Source: Pseudomonas sp. JQ170C (GTDB lineage: Bacteria > Pseudomonadota > Gammaproteobacteria > Pseudomonadales > Pseudomonadaceae). Taken from it: DNA of 64,000 nt. The notes under the pieces were generated by a model. That model did not search any database. It was given only the letters and a program-made list of their open reading frames with translations, and was not told where the DNA came from. The stretch is from positions 3,564,501 through 3,628,500 of the forward strand of contig NZ_CP141608.1 of the NCBI RefSeq assembly GCF_035581345.1, given 5' to 3'. Positions 39,149-49,116 of this stretch are shown here, piece by piece. The translations under genes and the position numbers were made by a program. The first letter of the stretch is position 1. Each line of letters begins with the position of its first letter.

Positions 39149-40927
39149 ATGCCCTTGAGGTCAGAGCCGATCGCGACCCACGGGGCCGTGATGCTTGATA
39201 GTGAAACCGCGCGCTTTGCGCTGTGGGCACCGGATGCCCACAGCGTAGAGGTGTGCCTGGAGCCGGATATGCGCCACGCCCTTGTGCGCGGCGCCGACGG
39301 TTGGTTCAGCGCACGCCTGCCGGCCATCGCCGGCAGGCGTTACCGCTACTGTATCGACGGCGACCTGCAAGTGGCCGATCCGGCCTCACGCTTTCAGCCG
39401 GAAGGCGTGCACGGCCCCAGCCAGCTGGTCGACCTTGCCGGCTACCCCTGGCAGCACCCCCACTGGAAGGGCCGCCCCTGGCAGGAGGCGGTGATCTACG
39501 AAGTGCATGTGGGCCTCATGGGTGGCTACACCCAACTGATCCAGCAGCTGCCGCGCCTGGCCAGCCTGGGCGTGACCGCAATCGAACTGATGCCCCTGGG
39601 CCAGTTTCCCGGCGAGCGCAACTGGGGCTATGACGGCGTGCTGCCCTTCGCGCCGCAGCACAGCTACGGCACGCCCGAGCAACTGTGCCAACTGATCGAC
39701 CAGGCCCATGGCCACGGCCTGATGGTGCTGGTGGATGTGATCTACAACCACTTCGGCCCCGACGGCAATTACCTGAACCGCTACGCCGCTGGCTTCTTTC
39801 GCCAGGACCGGCACACCCCCTGGGGTGCTGCCATCGACTTTCGCCGCCCGCAGGTGTGCGATTTCTTCATCGAGAATGCCCTGATGTGGCTGCACGACTA
39901 TCGCGTCGATGGCCTGCGCCTGGACGCCGTGCATGCCATCGGGCATCCCGAATACCTGCGCGAGTTGAGCCAGCGGGTGCGCCAGACGCTGCCAGCCGAC
40001 CGGCAGGTGTGGCTGGTGCTGGAAAACGAGCACAACCAGGCGCACCTGCTGGAGCAAGCGTACGACGGGCAATGGAATGATGACGGCCACAACGCCCTGC
40101 ATGTGCTGCTCACCGGGGAGCAGGAAGGCTATTACGCCGACTACCGCGAGGCGACCATTCAGAAGCTGGCCCGCTGCCTGAGCCAGGGGTTCGTGTTCCA
40201 GGGCGAAGCGGACCGCACGGGTCGCGTGCGCGGCGAGCCCAGCGCGCACCTGTCGCCCTGCGCCTTTGTGCTGTTTCTGCAGAACCACGACCAGGTCGGC
40301 AACCGTGCCCTCGGCGAGCGCCTGACGCGGCTGTGCCCGCCCCAGGCCCTGCGCGCCGCCACCACCCTGCTGTTGCTGTCGCCCATGATCCCGCTGCTGT
40401 TCATGGGCGAGGAATGGGGCAGCCAGACGCCGTTCCTGTTTTTCACCGACCACCACGATGACCTGGCCGATGCCGTGCGCGAGGGGCGGCGGGCCGAGTT
40501 CGCCGGTTTCAGCGCCTACGCCGACCCGCTGCAGCGGGCCGCCATCCCCGACCCCAACGCCCTGGCCACCTACAGTGCCTCGCGCCTGCGGGTGCCGGAT
40601 GACCCGCAAGAGGCCTGGCAAGCCTTTTACCGGCAGCTGTTGCACCTGCGCCAGCGGCACATCGTCGCCCAGTTGCCTGGCTGCCGCGCCGAGGGTGCCG
40701 AGGTGATCGGCGCCAAGGCGTTGAGCGTGCGCTGGCAACTGGCCGACGGTCGCACCCTGCGCATCGACCTCAACCTCGGCCCGACTTCAGTGGCCTGCAC
40801 ACTGCCCCCGGCCTCGACACACGTGTATGCCTGCACAAGCGTAACGCTCCCCAGCGATCATCTGCCTCCCTACTCCACCCTGGTCAGCCTGCTGCCCAGC
40901 CCCATGCCGGAGCCTGTCCATGACTGA
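39149..40927 (+). CDS. treZ: Malto-oligosyltrehalose trehalohydrolase
   Basis: This 592-residue GH13 enzyme releases trehalose from maltooligosyl-trehalose made by TreY. An N-terminal CBM48-like domain (FALWAPDAHSVEVCLEP) precedes the barrel. Catalytic blocks are VDVIYNHFGPDGNY, DGLRLDAVHAI (nucleophile D about residue 257), LVLENEHN (acid E about 292) and FLQNHDQVGNRA. An upstream GTG at 39140 would add three residues; the ATG is 8 bases after GAGG. Its last eight bases overlap malQ, so the two are translationally coupled. Confidence 0.95.
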   Translation: MPLRSEPIATHGAVMLDSETARFALWAPDAHSVEVCLEPDMRHALVRGADGWFSARLPAIAGRRYRYCIDGDLQVADPASRFQPEGVHGPSQLVDLAGYPWQHPHWKGRPWQEAVIYEVHVGLMGGYTQLIQQLPRLASLGVTAIELMPLGQFPGERNWGYDGVLPFAPQHSYGTPEQLCQLIDQAHGHGLMVLVDVIYNHFGPDGNYLNRYAAGFFRQDRHTPWGAAIDFRRPQVCDFFIENALMWLHDYRVDGLRLDAVHAIGHPEYLRELSQRVRQTLPADRQVWLVLENEHNQAHLLEQAYDGQWNDDGHNALHVLLTGEQEGYYADYREATIQKLARCLSQGFVFQGEADRTGRVRGEPSAHLSPCAFVLFLQNHDQVGNRALGERLTRLCPPQALRAATTLLLLSPMIPLLFMGEEWGSQTPFLFFTDHHDDLADAVREGRRAEFAGFSAYADPLQRAAIPDPNALATYSASRLRVPDDPQEAWQAFYRQLLHLRQRHIVAQLPGCRAEGAEVIGAKALSVRWQLADGRTLRIDLNLGPTSVACTLPPASTHVYACTSVTLPSDHLPPYSTLVSLLPSPMPEPVHD

Positions 40928-42989
40928 CGCACACCTGCAGCAACTGGCCGAGCTGGCCGGGCTTTCGGTGGACTGGATCGACGCCAACGGGCGCCCCCAA
41001 CAGGTCAGTGATGGCGCCTTGCGCCAGGTGCTGGCAGGGCTGGGTCACCCTGCCGACGACCCGCAGGCCATCGCCGCCAGCATCGCCGCCCTGAAGACAG
41101 CCCACGACGCCCGGCACCTGCCGCCACTGTTCACCGTCGATGAACAGCAGGCACTGGACCTGTCTGCCTACTTCGCCGCTGCCAGCCCCGTCCGGGTGCA
41201 GCTTGAGGACGGCAGCGAACACCACCTGCAACTGGACCCGAACGCCTGCCTGGCGCCGGGGTTGCCGGTCGGCTACCACCAGGTGGACATCAATGAGCGG
41301 CGCTTTACCCTCGCCGTGGCCCCCTCCCGCTGCTTCAGCCTTGGCGATGCGCTGCACACGCCAACCCCGCGCTGCTGGGGCATCAGCGCGCAACTCTACA
41401 GCCTGCGCCGTCACGGTGATGGCGGCTACGGCGATTGCCAGGCCCTGGAGCAACTGGCCCGCAGCGCCGCCGAACGCGGCGCCGATGCCCTGGCCATCAG
41501 CCCGCTGCACGCCATGTTCGCCAGCGACACACAACGCTACAGCCCTTACTCGCCCTCCAGCCGCCTGTTCCTCAACAGCCTGTACGCCAACCCTGCCGTG
41601 ATACTGGGTGAACGCGTGGTGCGGGTGGCCATCGAGACCCTGGGGCTCGAGCAGCCCCTTGAGCAGCTCGAGCAGCAGCCGTTGATCGACTGGCCCCAGG
41701 CCGGGGACGTGCGCTACCGACTGCTGCAGTTGCTGTTTGACGACTTCATCGACGGCGACCATCCACTGCGCGTCGATTTCGAGAGCTACTGCACCCAGGC
41801 AGGCGATGCCCTGGAGCAACACTGCCGCTTTGAAGCACTGCTGGGCGAGGCCCGTGCCCGCGGCCTGGGCCAGGACTGGCGGCAATGGCCCGACAGCTGG
41901 CACGACCCGCGCAGCGCTGAAGTCGCCGCGTTCGCCCGGCAGCACCGCGAGCAGATCCAGTTTCACGCCTTCTGCCAATGGCTGATCGAGCGCAGCCTGC
42001 AACGCGCCCAGGATGCAGCCCGCAGCAACGGCATGGCCATCGGCCTGATCGCCGATCTGGCGGTCGGTGCCGACGGCGCCGGCAGCCAGGCCTGGAGCCG
42101 CCAGGACGAGCTGCTGGCCGGGCTCAATGTCGGTGCGCCGCCCGACATCCTCAACCGCTCGGGACAAAACTGGGGCATCTGCGCCTTTTCCCCCGAAGGC
42201 CTGCGGCGCAATGGCTACCGCGCCTTTATCGAGATGCTGCGGGCCAACTTCGCCCATGCCGGGGGGCTGCGCATCGACCACATCATGGGCCTGCAGCGCC
42301 TCTGGCTGGTGCCGCTGGGCGCCCATGCCCGTGACGGCGCCTACCTCAATTATCCGCTGGACGATCTGCTGCGCCTGCTGTGCCTGGAGTCGGTGCGCCA
42401 CCGCGCCATTGTCCTGGGCGAGGACTTGGGCACCGTCCCCGCCGGGCTTCGGGAAAAACTCGGGCAGCGCGCCATCCTCGGCATGCGCGTGCTGCAATTC
42501 GAGCAAGACCCGCCCGGCCACTTCAAACCCATTCTCGACTGGCCCGACAACGCCCTGGCCACTCCCAGCACCCACGACCTGCCACCGCTGGCCGGCTGGC
42601 TGCAGGCCCGCGACATCGACTGGAACCAGCGCCTGGGCCTGATCGACGCCATCACCGAACGGCACTGGCGCGAAACCCGTCAACAGGAGCGGCTGGGCCT
42701 GCAGCGTACCCTGGAGCACAACTATGGCGCCCTGGCCGACAACGATGCACTGATCGACGCCTGCGTGCGCTTTCTCGGCCACACCCGTGCCCCGCTGGTG
42801 TTGCTGCCGCTGGAAGACCTGCTGGGCATCGACGAGCAACCCAACCTGCCCGGCACGGTCGACGGCCACCCCAACTGGCGCCGTCGCTTCGCCCTGCCGG
42901 CCACCGCGGTGCTCGACGACAGCGATGCCGCCCGGCGCCTGGAACTGCTCGCCCAGGCCCGCGAGCAAGCCTGGGAGCGCGACCGATGA
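40920..42989 (+). CDS. malQ: 4-alpha-glucanotransferase (amylomaltase)
   Basis: This 689-residue GH77 enzyme rearranges maltodextrins. An N-terminal domain of about 140 residues precedes the barrel, which begins RCWGISAQLYSLRRHGDGGY. Catalytic blocks are LRIDHIMGLQRLW (nucleophile D about residue 453), VLGEDLGTVP (acid E about 501) and ATPSTHDLPPLAGW. It overlaps treZ by eight bases and treY by four. In this operon MalQ probably lengthens debranched chains into substrates for TreY. Confidence 0.95.
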   Translation: MTDAHLQQLAELAGLSVDWIDANGRPQQVSDGALRQVLAGLGHPADDPQAIAASIAALKTAHDARHLPPLFTVDEQQALDLSAYFAAASPVRVQLEDGSEHHLQLDPNACLAPGLPVGYHQVDINERRFTLAVAPSRCFSLGDALHTPTPRCWGISAQLYSLRRHGDGGYGDCQALEQLARSAAERGADALAISPLHAMFASDTQRYSPYSPSSRLFLNSLYANPAVILGERVVRVAIETLGLEQPLEQLEQQPLIDWPQAGDVRYRLLQLLFDDFIDGDHPLRVDFESYCTQAGDALEQHCRFEALLGEARARGLGQDWRQWPDSWHDPRSAEVAAFARQHREQIQFHAFCQWLIERSLQRAQDAARSNGMAIGLIADLAVGADGAGSQAWSRQDELLAGLNVGAPPDILNRSGQNWGICAFSPEGLRRNGYRAFIEMLRANFAHAGGLRIDHIMGLQRLWLVPLGAHARDGAYLNYPLDDLLRLLCLESVRHRAIVLGEDLGTVPAGLREKLGQRAILGMRVLQFEQDPPGHFKPILDWPDNALATPSTHDLPPLAGWLQARDIDWNQRLGLIDAITERHWRETRQQERLGLQRTLEHNYGALADNDALIDACVRFLGHTRAPLVLLPLEDLLGIDEQPNLPGTVDGHPNWRRRFALPATAVLDDSDAARRLELLAQAREQAWERDR

Positions 42990-45754
42990 AACCCTTGAGC
43001 GCCACCCTGCGCCTGCAGTTTCATGCCGGCTTCAGCCTCGACGATGCGGTGCCCCTGGTGCCCTACTTTGCCCGCCTGGGCATCAGTCACCTGTATGCCT
43101 CCCCGCTGCTCAGTGCCCGGCCGGGATCGATGCACGGCTACGACGTGGTCGACCCGACCCGGATCAACCCCGAGCTTGGCGGTGAAGCGGCACTGATTCG
43201 CCTGGTGGCTGCGCTGCGCCAGCACGGCATGGGACTGATCCTGGATATCGTCTCCAATCACATGGCCGTGGGTAGCGACAACCCCTGGTGGCAAGACCTC
43301 CTGACCTGGGGACGCCGCAGCCGCTATGCGACGTTCTTCGATATCCAGTGGCATTCCAGCGATCCCTTGCTGGAAGGCCAGTTGCTGTTGCCATTCCTCG
43401 CCAGCGACTACGGCGCGGTGCTGCAGGCCGGGGATTTGCGCCTGCAGTTCGAGGCGCGGGACGGCAGCTTTCACGTCCAGCACCACGAGCACCGCTTCCC
43501 GATCAGCCCCACCGACTACGGGCAGATCCTGTGCCTGAGCGACAGCACCGACGTACAGGCCCTGGGCATGCGCTTTGTTGCCCTGCACAGCGCCAGCCAC
43601 GCCGCCGACAAGGCGCCGACCCTGCAACAGGAACTGGTGGCGCTGGCCAATGAGGTTCCCATCGATCACCTGCTGCTGGCCTTCGATGGCCGCAGCGCCG
43701 CAGGCTTCGAGCGCCTGCACGGCTTGCTGGAAAGCCAGGCGTATCGCCTGGCCAGCTGGCGCACCGCGGCCGATGACATCAACTGGCGGCGCTTTTTCGA
43801 CATCAACGAACTGGGTGGTTTGCGGGTCGAGCGCAGCGAGGTGTTCGAGGCCACCCACCACACGCTCTTCGAGCTGATCCGCCGCGGCCTGGTCGACGGC
43901 CTGCGCATCGACCACATCGACGGCCTGGCCGACCCCCGGGGCTATTGCCGAAAACTGCGCCGGCGGGTGGACCGCTTGCTGGCCGAGCGCCCCTTGAGTG
44001 CCGCGCTGGACCACTTCCCCATTTATGTCGAAAAAATCCTCGCCGCCGATGAGCAGTTGCACAGCGACTGGGGGGTGGATGGCACCACCGGCTACGAGTT
44101 CATGAACCAGGTCAGCCTGCTGCAGCATGACCCGGCCGGCGAAGCCATCTTGAGCGAAGCCTGGAGCGCCCTGAGCGAACGCCCGGGCTTTGCCGAAGAA
44201 GTACGCCTGGCGCGCCAGCAGGTGCTCAACGGCAGCCTGGCGGGCGACTTCGAGTCAGTGGCCCAGGCGTTACTCCACGTGGCGCGTGACGACCTGATGA
44301 GCCGCGACCTGACCCTGGGCGCAATCCGCCGGGCCTTGCAGGCACTGGTCGAGCACTACCCGGTGTACCGCACTTACCTCAACGCCGCGGGCCGCCCCCC
44401 TGAAGACGAAGCCTTCTTCCAGCAGGCCCTACAGGGCGCCCGGCAAGCCCTGGGCGAAGGCGACTGGCCGGTGCTCGACGCCCTGCAGCGCTGGCTGGGC
44501 GGGCAACCCTGGCGCAGCCTGCCTCCCGGCCCTGCGCGCAAACATGTGCGCCATGCCTGCATTCGCTTCCAGCAACTCACCTCGCCTACCGCTGCCAAAG
44601 CCGTGGAAGACACGGCCTTCTATCGTTCGGCCCTGCTGCTCTCACGCAACGACGTGGGCTTTGATGCCGAGCGTTTCAGTGCCCCGGTGGAGGCCTTTCA
44701 CCACGCCTGCCAGCAACGCCAGCAGCGCTTTCCAGGCAATCTGCTGAGCACCGCCACCCACGACCACAAACGCGGCGAAGACAGCCGCGCGCGCCTGGCG
44801 GTATTGAGTGAGCGCAGTGAGTGGCTGGTCGGCCGGATCGAGCACTGGCGCGAGCTGGCCACGCCCCTGCGTACCGAACTGGCGGACGGCATCGCCCCCG
44901 GCCCTGGCGATGAGTGGCTGCTGTACCAGACCCTGCTCGGCAGCTGGCCCTTGAGCCTGGCGCCTGACGACACACTGGCGTTGCACGCCTACGGGCAACG
45001 CCTGCAGCAATGGCAACGCAAAGCCCTGCGCGAAGCCAAGTTGCGCAGCAGCTGGAACGCGCCGAACGATGCCTACGAGCAGGCCTGCCTGCGCTTTATC
45101 GAGGCCCTGTTGCTGGAGCCGCAAAACCAGCAACTGCGTCACTCCCTGGCCCATGCCGCCCATACCCTTGCCTGCGCCGGCGCCCTCAACAGCCTGGGCC
45201 AGTGCCTGCTGCGCATGACCGTGCCGGGGGTGCCGGACCTGTACCAGGGCAATGAATTCTGGGACTTGAGCCTGGTGGACCCGGACAACCGCCGCGCCGT
45301 GGATTTTGCCGAACGCCGCCAGGCCCTGGATGAAAGCACCAGCACGGCGCAGCTGCTTCAGGATTGGCGCAGCGGCCGGGTCAAGCAGGCCCTGATCAGC
45401 CAGGTGCTGGAACGTAGCCTGGACTACCCCGAGCTGTTTGCCGAGGGCCGTTACCTGCCGCTCGAGGTGCGCGGCAGACACGCCGAGCGGGTCCTCGCCT
45501 TTGCCCGCGTCGGTGACTCGGCGCGGGCCATCGTGATTGTGCCGCGCCTGGCCTGCGCCTTGCTTGGGGATACCCCGATTCCCTTGATCCCGGCACAGAA
45601 CTGGGACGACACACACCTGCTGTTGCCACCTGCCTTGTCACCTGCCAACTACACGGGACTTTTTGCCAGCAACGCAGTCACAACCTCTAAGGAGCTGTTA
45701 CTCAGCGCTGTACTCAGGGAGTTCCCGGTCAACGTTTTGATTGATCATGCCTAA
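42986..45754 (+). CDS. treY: Malto-oligosyltrehalose synthase
   Basis: This 922-residue GH13 enzyme turns the reducing end of a maltodextrin into a trehalose unit. It starts MKPLSATLRLQFHAGFSLDD, the usual TreY N-terminus, then SHLYASPLLSARPGSMHGYD. Later blocks are LDIVSNHMAV, VDGLRIDHIDGLADPRGY (nucleophile D about residue 309) and LSTATHDHKRGEDSRAR near residue 590. The open frame continues 600 bases upstream through malQ, but that part is only a shadow. The ATGA overlap with malQ marks the true start. Confidence 0.96.
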   Translation: MKPLSATLRLQFHAGFSLDDAVPLVPYFARLGISHLYASPLLSARPGSMHGYDVVDPTRINPELGGEAALIRLVAALRQHGMGLILDIVSNHMAVGSDNPWWQDLLTWGRRSRYATFFDIQWHSSDPLLEGQLLLPFLASDYGAVLQAGDLRLQFEARDGSFHVQHHEHRFPISPTDYGQILCLSDSTDVQALGMRFVALHSASHAADKAPTLQQELVALANEVPIDHLLLAFDGRSAAGFERLHGLLESQAYRLASWRTAADDINWRRFFDINELGGLRVERSEVFEATHHTLFELIRRGLVDGLRIDHIDGLADPRGYCRKLRRRVDRLLAERPLSAALDHFPIYVEKILAADEQLHSDWGVDGTTGYEFMNQVSLLQHDPAGEAILSEAWSALSERPGFAEEVRLARQQVLNGSLAGDFESVAQALLHVARDDLMSRDLTLGAIRRALQALVEHYPVYRTYLNAAGRPPEDEAFFQQALQGARQALGEGDWPVLDALQRWLGGQPWRSLPPGPARKHVRHACIRFQQLTSPTAAKAVEDTAFYRSALLLSRNDVGFDAERFSAPVEAFHHACQQRQQRFPGNLLSTATHDHKRGEDSRARLAVLSERSEWLVGRIEHWRELATPLRTELADGIAPGPGDEWLLYQTLLGSWPLSLAPDDTLALHAYGQRLQQWQRKALREAKLRSSWNAPNDAYEQACLRFIEALLLEPQNQQLRHSLAHAAHTLACAGALNSLGQCLLRMTVPGVPDLYQGNEFWDLSLVDPDNRRAVDFAERRQALDESTSTAQLLQDWRSGRVKQALISQVLERSLDYPELFAEGRYLPLEVRGRHAERVLAFARVGDSARAIVIVPRLACALLGDTPIPLIPAQNWDDTHLLLPPALSPANYTGLFASNAVTTSKELLLSAVLREFPVNVLIDHA

Positions 45755-45772
45755 GCCATCAGGAGCGTCGAG

Positions 45773-46021
45773 ATGAGTGTCGAAGAAAAACGAATCCGCG
45801 AGTTCGCCTACCAGATCTGGGAGTCGGAAGGAAAGCCCGAGGGCCACGAGTCCCGTCACTGGGAAATGGCACGCAAGCTGGCCGAGGCCGAGGCCCTGGC
45901 GCCCAAGGCCACTCCGCGCAAGGCCAAGGCCAAGCCGGGGACGCCGCTTGAGGTGACGCCGGCCAAGCCTGCAGCCGCCAAAAAGCCGCGCAGTACCAGC
46001 AAAAAACCGCCTGTTGCTTGA
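45773..46021 (+). CDS. DUF2934 protein with Lys/Ala/Pro-rich tail
   Basis: This 82-residue protein has a DUF2934 head (residues 1-40: EKRIREFAYQIWESEGKPEG, then HESRHWEMARKLAE). The disordered basic tail is made of K, A, P, S and T with repeated AK, PK and KKP steps. The tail resembles those of nucleic-acid-associated proteins. AGGAG lies 6 bases before the ATG. It lies 18 bp after treY, so it is probably in the operon. DUF2934 proteins are common beside trehalose/glycogen genes but have no assigned role. Confidence 0.88.
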   Translation: MSVEEKRIREFAYQIWESEGKPEGHESRHWEMARKLAEAEALAPKATPRKAKAKPGTPLEVTPAKPAAAKKPRSTSKKPPVA

Positions 46022-46027
46022 AAGCGT

Positions 46028-46074
46028 TCGCGGGGCAAGCCCGCTCCCACGGTAGGAGCGGGCTTGCCCCGCGA
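46028..46074. repeat. Inverted REP pair inside the glucan cluster
   Basis: Two facing REP cores (TCGCGGGGCAAGCCCGCTCC and complement) are separated by CACGG. The element follows the DUF2934 stop by 6 bases and ends 26 bases before the glgX start. It may uncouple glgX expression from the genes upstream. Confidence 0.93.
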
Positions 46075-46100
46075 TGCCCCCGACATCGACAAGGAGCCCC

Positions 46101-48257
46101 ATGACCAAGCCCAAGCCCACTGTCGCCCCGGTTATCGAACCCTCGCGCATCCGCGAAGGCCTGCCCTTTCCGCTGGGCGCCACCTGGGACGGCCTGGGGG
46201 TCAACTTCGCCCTGTTCTCCGCCCACGCCACCCGGGTCGAACTGTGCCTGTTCGACGCCAGCGGCGAGGTTGAGCTCGAACGCATCGAGCTGCCCGAGTA
46301 CACCGACGAAATCTTCCACGGCTACCTGCCCGATGCCCACCCCGGGCAGATTTATGGCTACCGCGTTCACGGCCCCTACGAGCCGCAGAACGGCCACCGT
46401 TTCAATCCCAATAAGCTGCTGATCGACCCCTACGCCAAGCAATTGATCGGCAGCCTGAAGTGGTCCGAAGCCCTGTTTGGCTACACCATCGGTCACCCCG
46501 ATGGCGACCTGAGCTTCGATGAGAGCGACAGCGCGCCCTTCGTGCCCAAGTGCAAGGTCATCGACCCGGCCTATACCTGGGGGCGCGACCAACGCGTGGG
46601 CATCCCCTGGGAACGCACCATCCTCTATGAAGCCCATGTGCGTGGCATCAGCATGCGTCACCCGGCGGTACCCGCCGACAACCGCGGCACCTTTGCCGGA
46701 TTGATGTGCGACGAGTTGCTCGGTCATATCAAGCAGCTGGGGGTGTCATCCATCGAACTGCTGCCGATCCACGCCTTCGTCAATGACCAGCACCTGCTGC
46801 AAAAGGGCCTGAACAATTACTGGGGCTACAACAGCATCGCGTTCTTCGCCCCGCACCCGCGTTACCTGGCCAACGGCAAGATCGCCGAGTTCAAGGAGAT
46901 GGTCGCGCACCTGCACGACGCCGGCCTCGAGGTGATTCTGGATGTGGTCTACAACCACACCGCCGAAGGCAACGAGCTGGGCCCGACCCTGTCGATGCGC
47001 GGCATCGACAATGCCTCCTACTACCGGCTGATGCCGGACGACAAGCGCTTCTACATCAACGATTCAGGCACCGGCAACACCCTGGACCTGAGCCACCCCT
47101 GCGTGCTGCAACTGGTCACCGATTCCCTGCGCTACTGGGCCGGCGAGATGCACGTGGACGGCTTTCGTTTCGACCTGGCCACCATCCTTGGGCGCTATCA
47201 CGAAGGCTTCGATGAACGTCACAGCTTCCTCGTGGCCTGTCGCCAGGACCCGCTGCTCAGCCAGGTCAAGCTGATCGCCGAGCCCTGGGACTGTGGCCCC
47301 GGCGGCTACCAGGTGGGCAACTTCGCCCCCGGCTGGGCCGAATGGAACGACCGCTTTCGCGACACGGTACGGGCCTTCTGGAAGGGCGACGAAGGTCAGT
47401 TGGCCGACTTTGCCGCGCGCATGACCGCCTCTGGCGAGCTGTTCAACCGCCGCGGGCGCCGGCCCTATGCCTCGGTGAATTTCATCACCGCCCACGACGG
47501 TTTCACCCTGCGCGACCTGGTCTCGTACAACGACAAGCACAACGAGGACAACGACGAGAACAACCAGGACGGCAGCAACAACAACCTGTCCTGGAACCAC
47601 GGCGTCGAGGGGCCCACCGACGACCCTGAGATCAACGCCTTGCGCCTGCGCCAGATGCGCAACTTCTTCGCCACCCTGCTGCTGGCCCAGGGCACGCCGA
47701 TGATCGTCGCCGGTGATGAGTTCAGCCGCACCCAGCATGGCAACAACAATGCCTACTGCCAGGACAGCGAGATCGGTTGGGTCAACTGGGACCTGGACGA
47801 TGAAGGCGCGGCCCTGCTCAAATTCGTCAAGCGCCTGACCAAGCTGCGCCTGGCCTACCCGGTACTGCGCCGCTCGCGGTTTCTGGTCGGCGACTACAAT
47901 GAGGCGATCGGGGTCAAGGACGTCACTTGGCTGGCCCCGGATGGCAGCGAGATGAGTGTCGAACAATGGCAGGACAGTCAGGGAAGAACCCTCGGCATGC
48001 TGATGGATGGTCGTGCCCAGGTCAGTGGCATTGCGCGAGCGGGAGCCGACGCCACCTTGCTGTTGATCGTCAATGCCTACCACGATTCCGTCACCTTTAC
48101 CCTGCCCCAGGTGCCCGAGGGCGAAGACTGGAACTGCCTGCTCGACACCGACCGGCCACAACTGCGCAAGGGCGAACGGCATGAGCTCGACACCGCGCTG
48201 GAGGTGGCCGGACGCTCACTGGTGCTGCTGGAGTTGCAACGCGAAGACGACACATGA
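46101..48257 (+). CDS. glgX: Glycogen debranching enzyme
   Basis: This 718-residue GH13 isoamylase-type enzyme hydrolyses alpha-1,6 branches of glycogen. A CBM48 domain near residues 10-100 (PLGATWDGLGVNFALFSAHA) precedes the barrel. Catalytic blocks are VVYNHTAEGNELGPT, DGFRFDLATILGR (nucleophile D about residue 356), LIAEPWDCGPGGY (acid E about 393) and FITAHDGFTLRDL. AAGGAG lies 5 bases before the ATG; the frame extends only nine codons further. It would release linear chains for MalQ and TreY. Confidence 0.96.
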   Translation: MTKPKPTVAPVIEPSRIREGLPFPLGATWDGLGVNFALFSAHATRVELCLFDASGEVELERIELPEYTDEIFHGYLPDAHPGQIYGYRVHGPYEPQNGHRFNPNKLLIDPYAKQLIGSLKWSEALFGYTIGHPDGDLSFDESDSAPFVPKCKVIDPAYTWGRDQRVGIPWERTILYEAHVRGISMRHPAVPADNRGTFAGLMCDELLGHIKQLGVSSIELLPIHAFVNDQHLLQKGLNNYWGYNSIAFFAPHPRYLANGKIAEFKEMVAHLHDAGLEVILDVVYNHTAEGNELGPTLSMRGIDNASYYRLMPDDKRFYINDSGTGNTLDLSHPCVLQLVTDSLRYWAGEMHVDGFRFDLATILGRYHEGFDERHSFLVACRQDPLLSQVKLIAEPWDCGPGGYQVGNFAPGWAEWNDRFRDTVRAFWKGDEGQLADFAARMTASGELFNRRGRRPYASVNFITAHDGFTLRDLVSYNDKHNEDNDENNQDGSNNNLSWNHGVEGPTDDPEINALRLRQMRNFFATLLLAQGTPMIVAGDEFSRTQHGNNNAYCQDSEIGWVNWDLDDEGAALLKFVKRLTKLRLAYPVLRRSRFLVGDYNEAIGVKDVTWLAPDGSEMSVEQWQDSQGRTLGMLMDGRAQVSGIARAGADATLLLIVNAYHDSVTFTLPQVPEGEDWNCLLDTDRPQLRKGERHELDTALEVAGRSLVLLELQREDDT

Positions 48258-48321
48258 AGGACGGGAACTGAATCCGACCGGGGCCAGTCCCATGCAGTAG
48301 GCTTGCCGACAAGGAGCGATC

Positions 48322-49116
48322 GTGAATCTTGAACCGCACCCCTCCATCCTTGCAGGTACCCGCCAGGCACCCCCGGTGCAGCGCTTGCGGGTCCTGACCG
48401 TCAACACCCACAAGGGCTTTACCGCTTTCAACCGCCGCTTCATCCTGCCTGAGCTGCGCGAGGCCGTGCGCAGTACCCAGGCCGACATCGTGTTCCTGCA
48501 GGAAGTGCTCGGCAGCCACGACCGCCATGCCGCCCGCTACGCCGGCTGGCCGCAAACCTCGCAGTACGAATTCCTCGCCGACAGCATGTGGAGCGATTTC
48601 GCCTATGGGCGCAACGCCGTCTACCCCGACGGTCACCACGGCAACGCCCTGCTGTCCAAGTACCCGATCATCGAGCATCGCAACCTCGACGTCTCGATCA
48701 CCGGCCCCGAGCGCCGAGGCCTGCTGCATTGCGTGCTGGATGTACCCGGGCAACACCAGGTGCATGCCGTGTGCGTCCACCTGTCACTGCTGGAAAGCCA
48801 CCGGCAAAAGCAGCTGCAACTGCTGCGCCGACTGCTCGACTCGCTGCCGGCCGATGCACCGGTGATCATTGCCGGTGACTTCAACGACTGGAAGCTGCGG
48901 GGCAACCGCACCCTGGGCTTGCACCGCGGTTTGCACGAGGCGTTCGAGCGTCATCATGGCCTGCTCGCCCGCACCTACCCCGCCCGCCTGCCGTTGCTGC
49001 GCCTGGACCGTATCTACCTGCGCAATGCCAACAGCCATGCCCCGCAGATTCTGGGCAACAAGCCCTGGAGTCACCTCTCCGATCACCTGCCCCTGGCAGT
49101 GGAAGTGCACCTTTAG
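48322..49116 (+). CDS. Endonuclease/exonuclease/phosphatase (EEP) family protein
   Basis: This is a 264-residue EEP-fold protein. Conserved sites are VNTHKGF (start of the domain), FLQEVLGSHDRH (metal-binding E), the H in VCVHLSLLE, GDFNDWKL (metal D and N) and the terminal SDHLPLAVEV. It starts with GTG behind AAGGAG. The fold covers DNases, phospholipases and phosphoinositide phosphatases. It resembles the YbhP-like proteins that often sit beside a cardiolipin synthase gene, but no such gene is present here. No signal peptide is visible. Its link to glucan metabolism is positional only. Confidence 0.88.
   Translation: MNLEPHPSILAGTRQAPPVQRLRVLTVNTHKGFTAFNRRFILPELREAVRSTQADIVFLQEVLGSHDRHAARYAGWPQTSQYEFLADSMWSDFAYGRNAVYPDGHHGNALLSKYPIIEHRNLDVSITGPERRGLLHCVLDVPGQHQVHAVCVHLSLLESHRQKQLQLLRRLLDSLPADAPVIIAGDFNDWKLRGNRTLGLHRGLHEAFERHHGLLARTYPARLPLLRLDRIYLRNANSHAPQILGNKPWSHLSDHLPLAVEVHL

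Noticed and set aside
42380..42985. 600-base upstream extension of treY
   Set aside because: It lies wholly within malQ in another frame; the family N-terminus starts at 42986 with an ATGA overlap.
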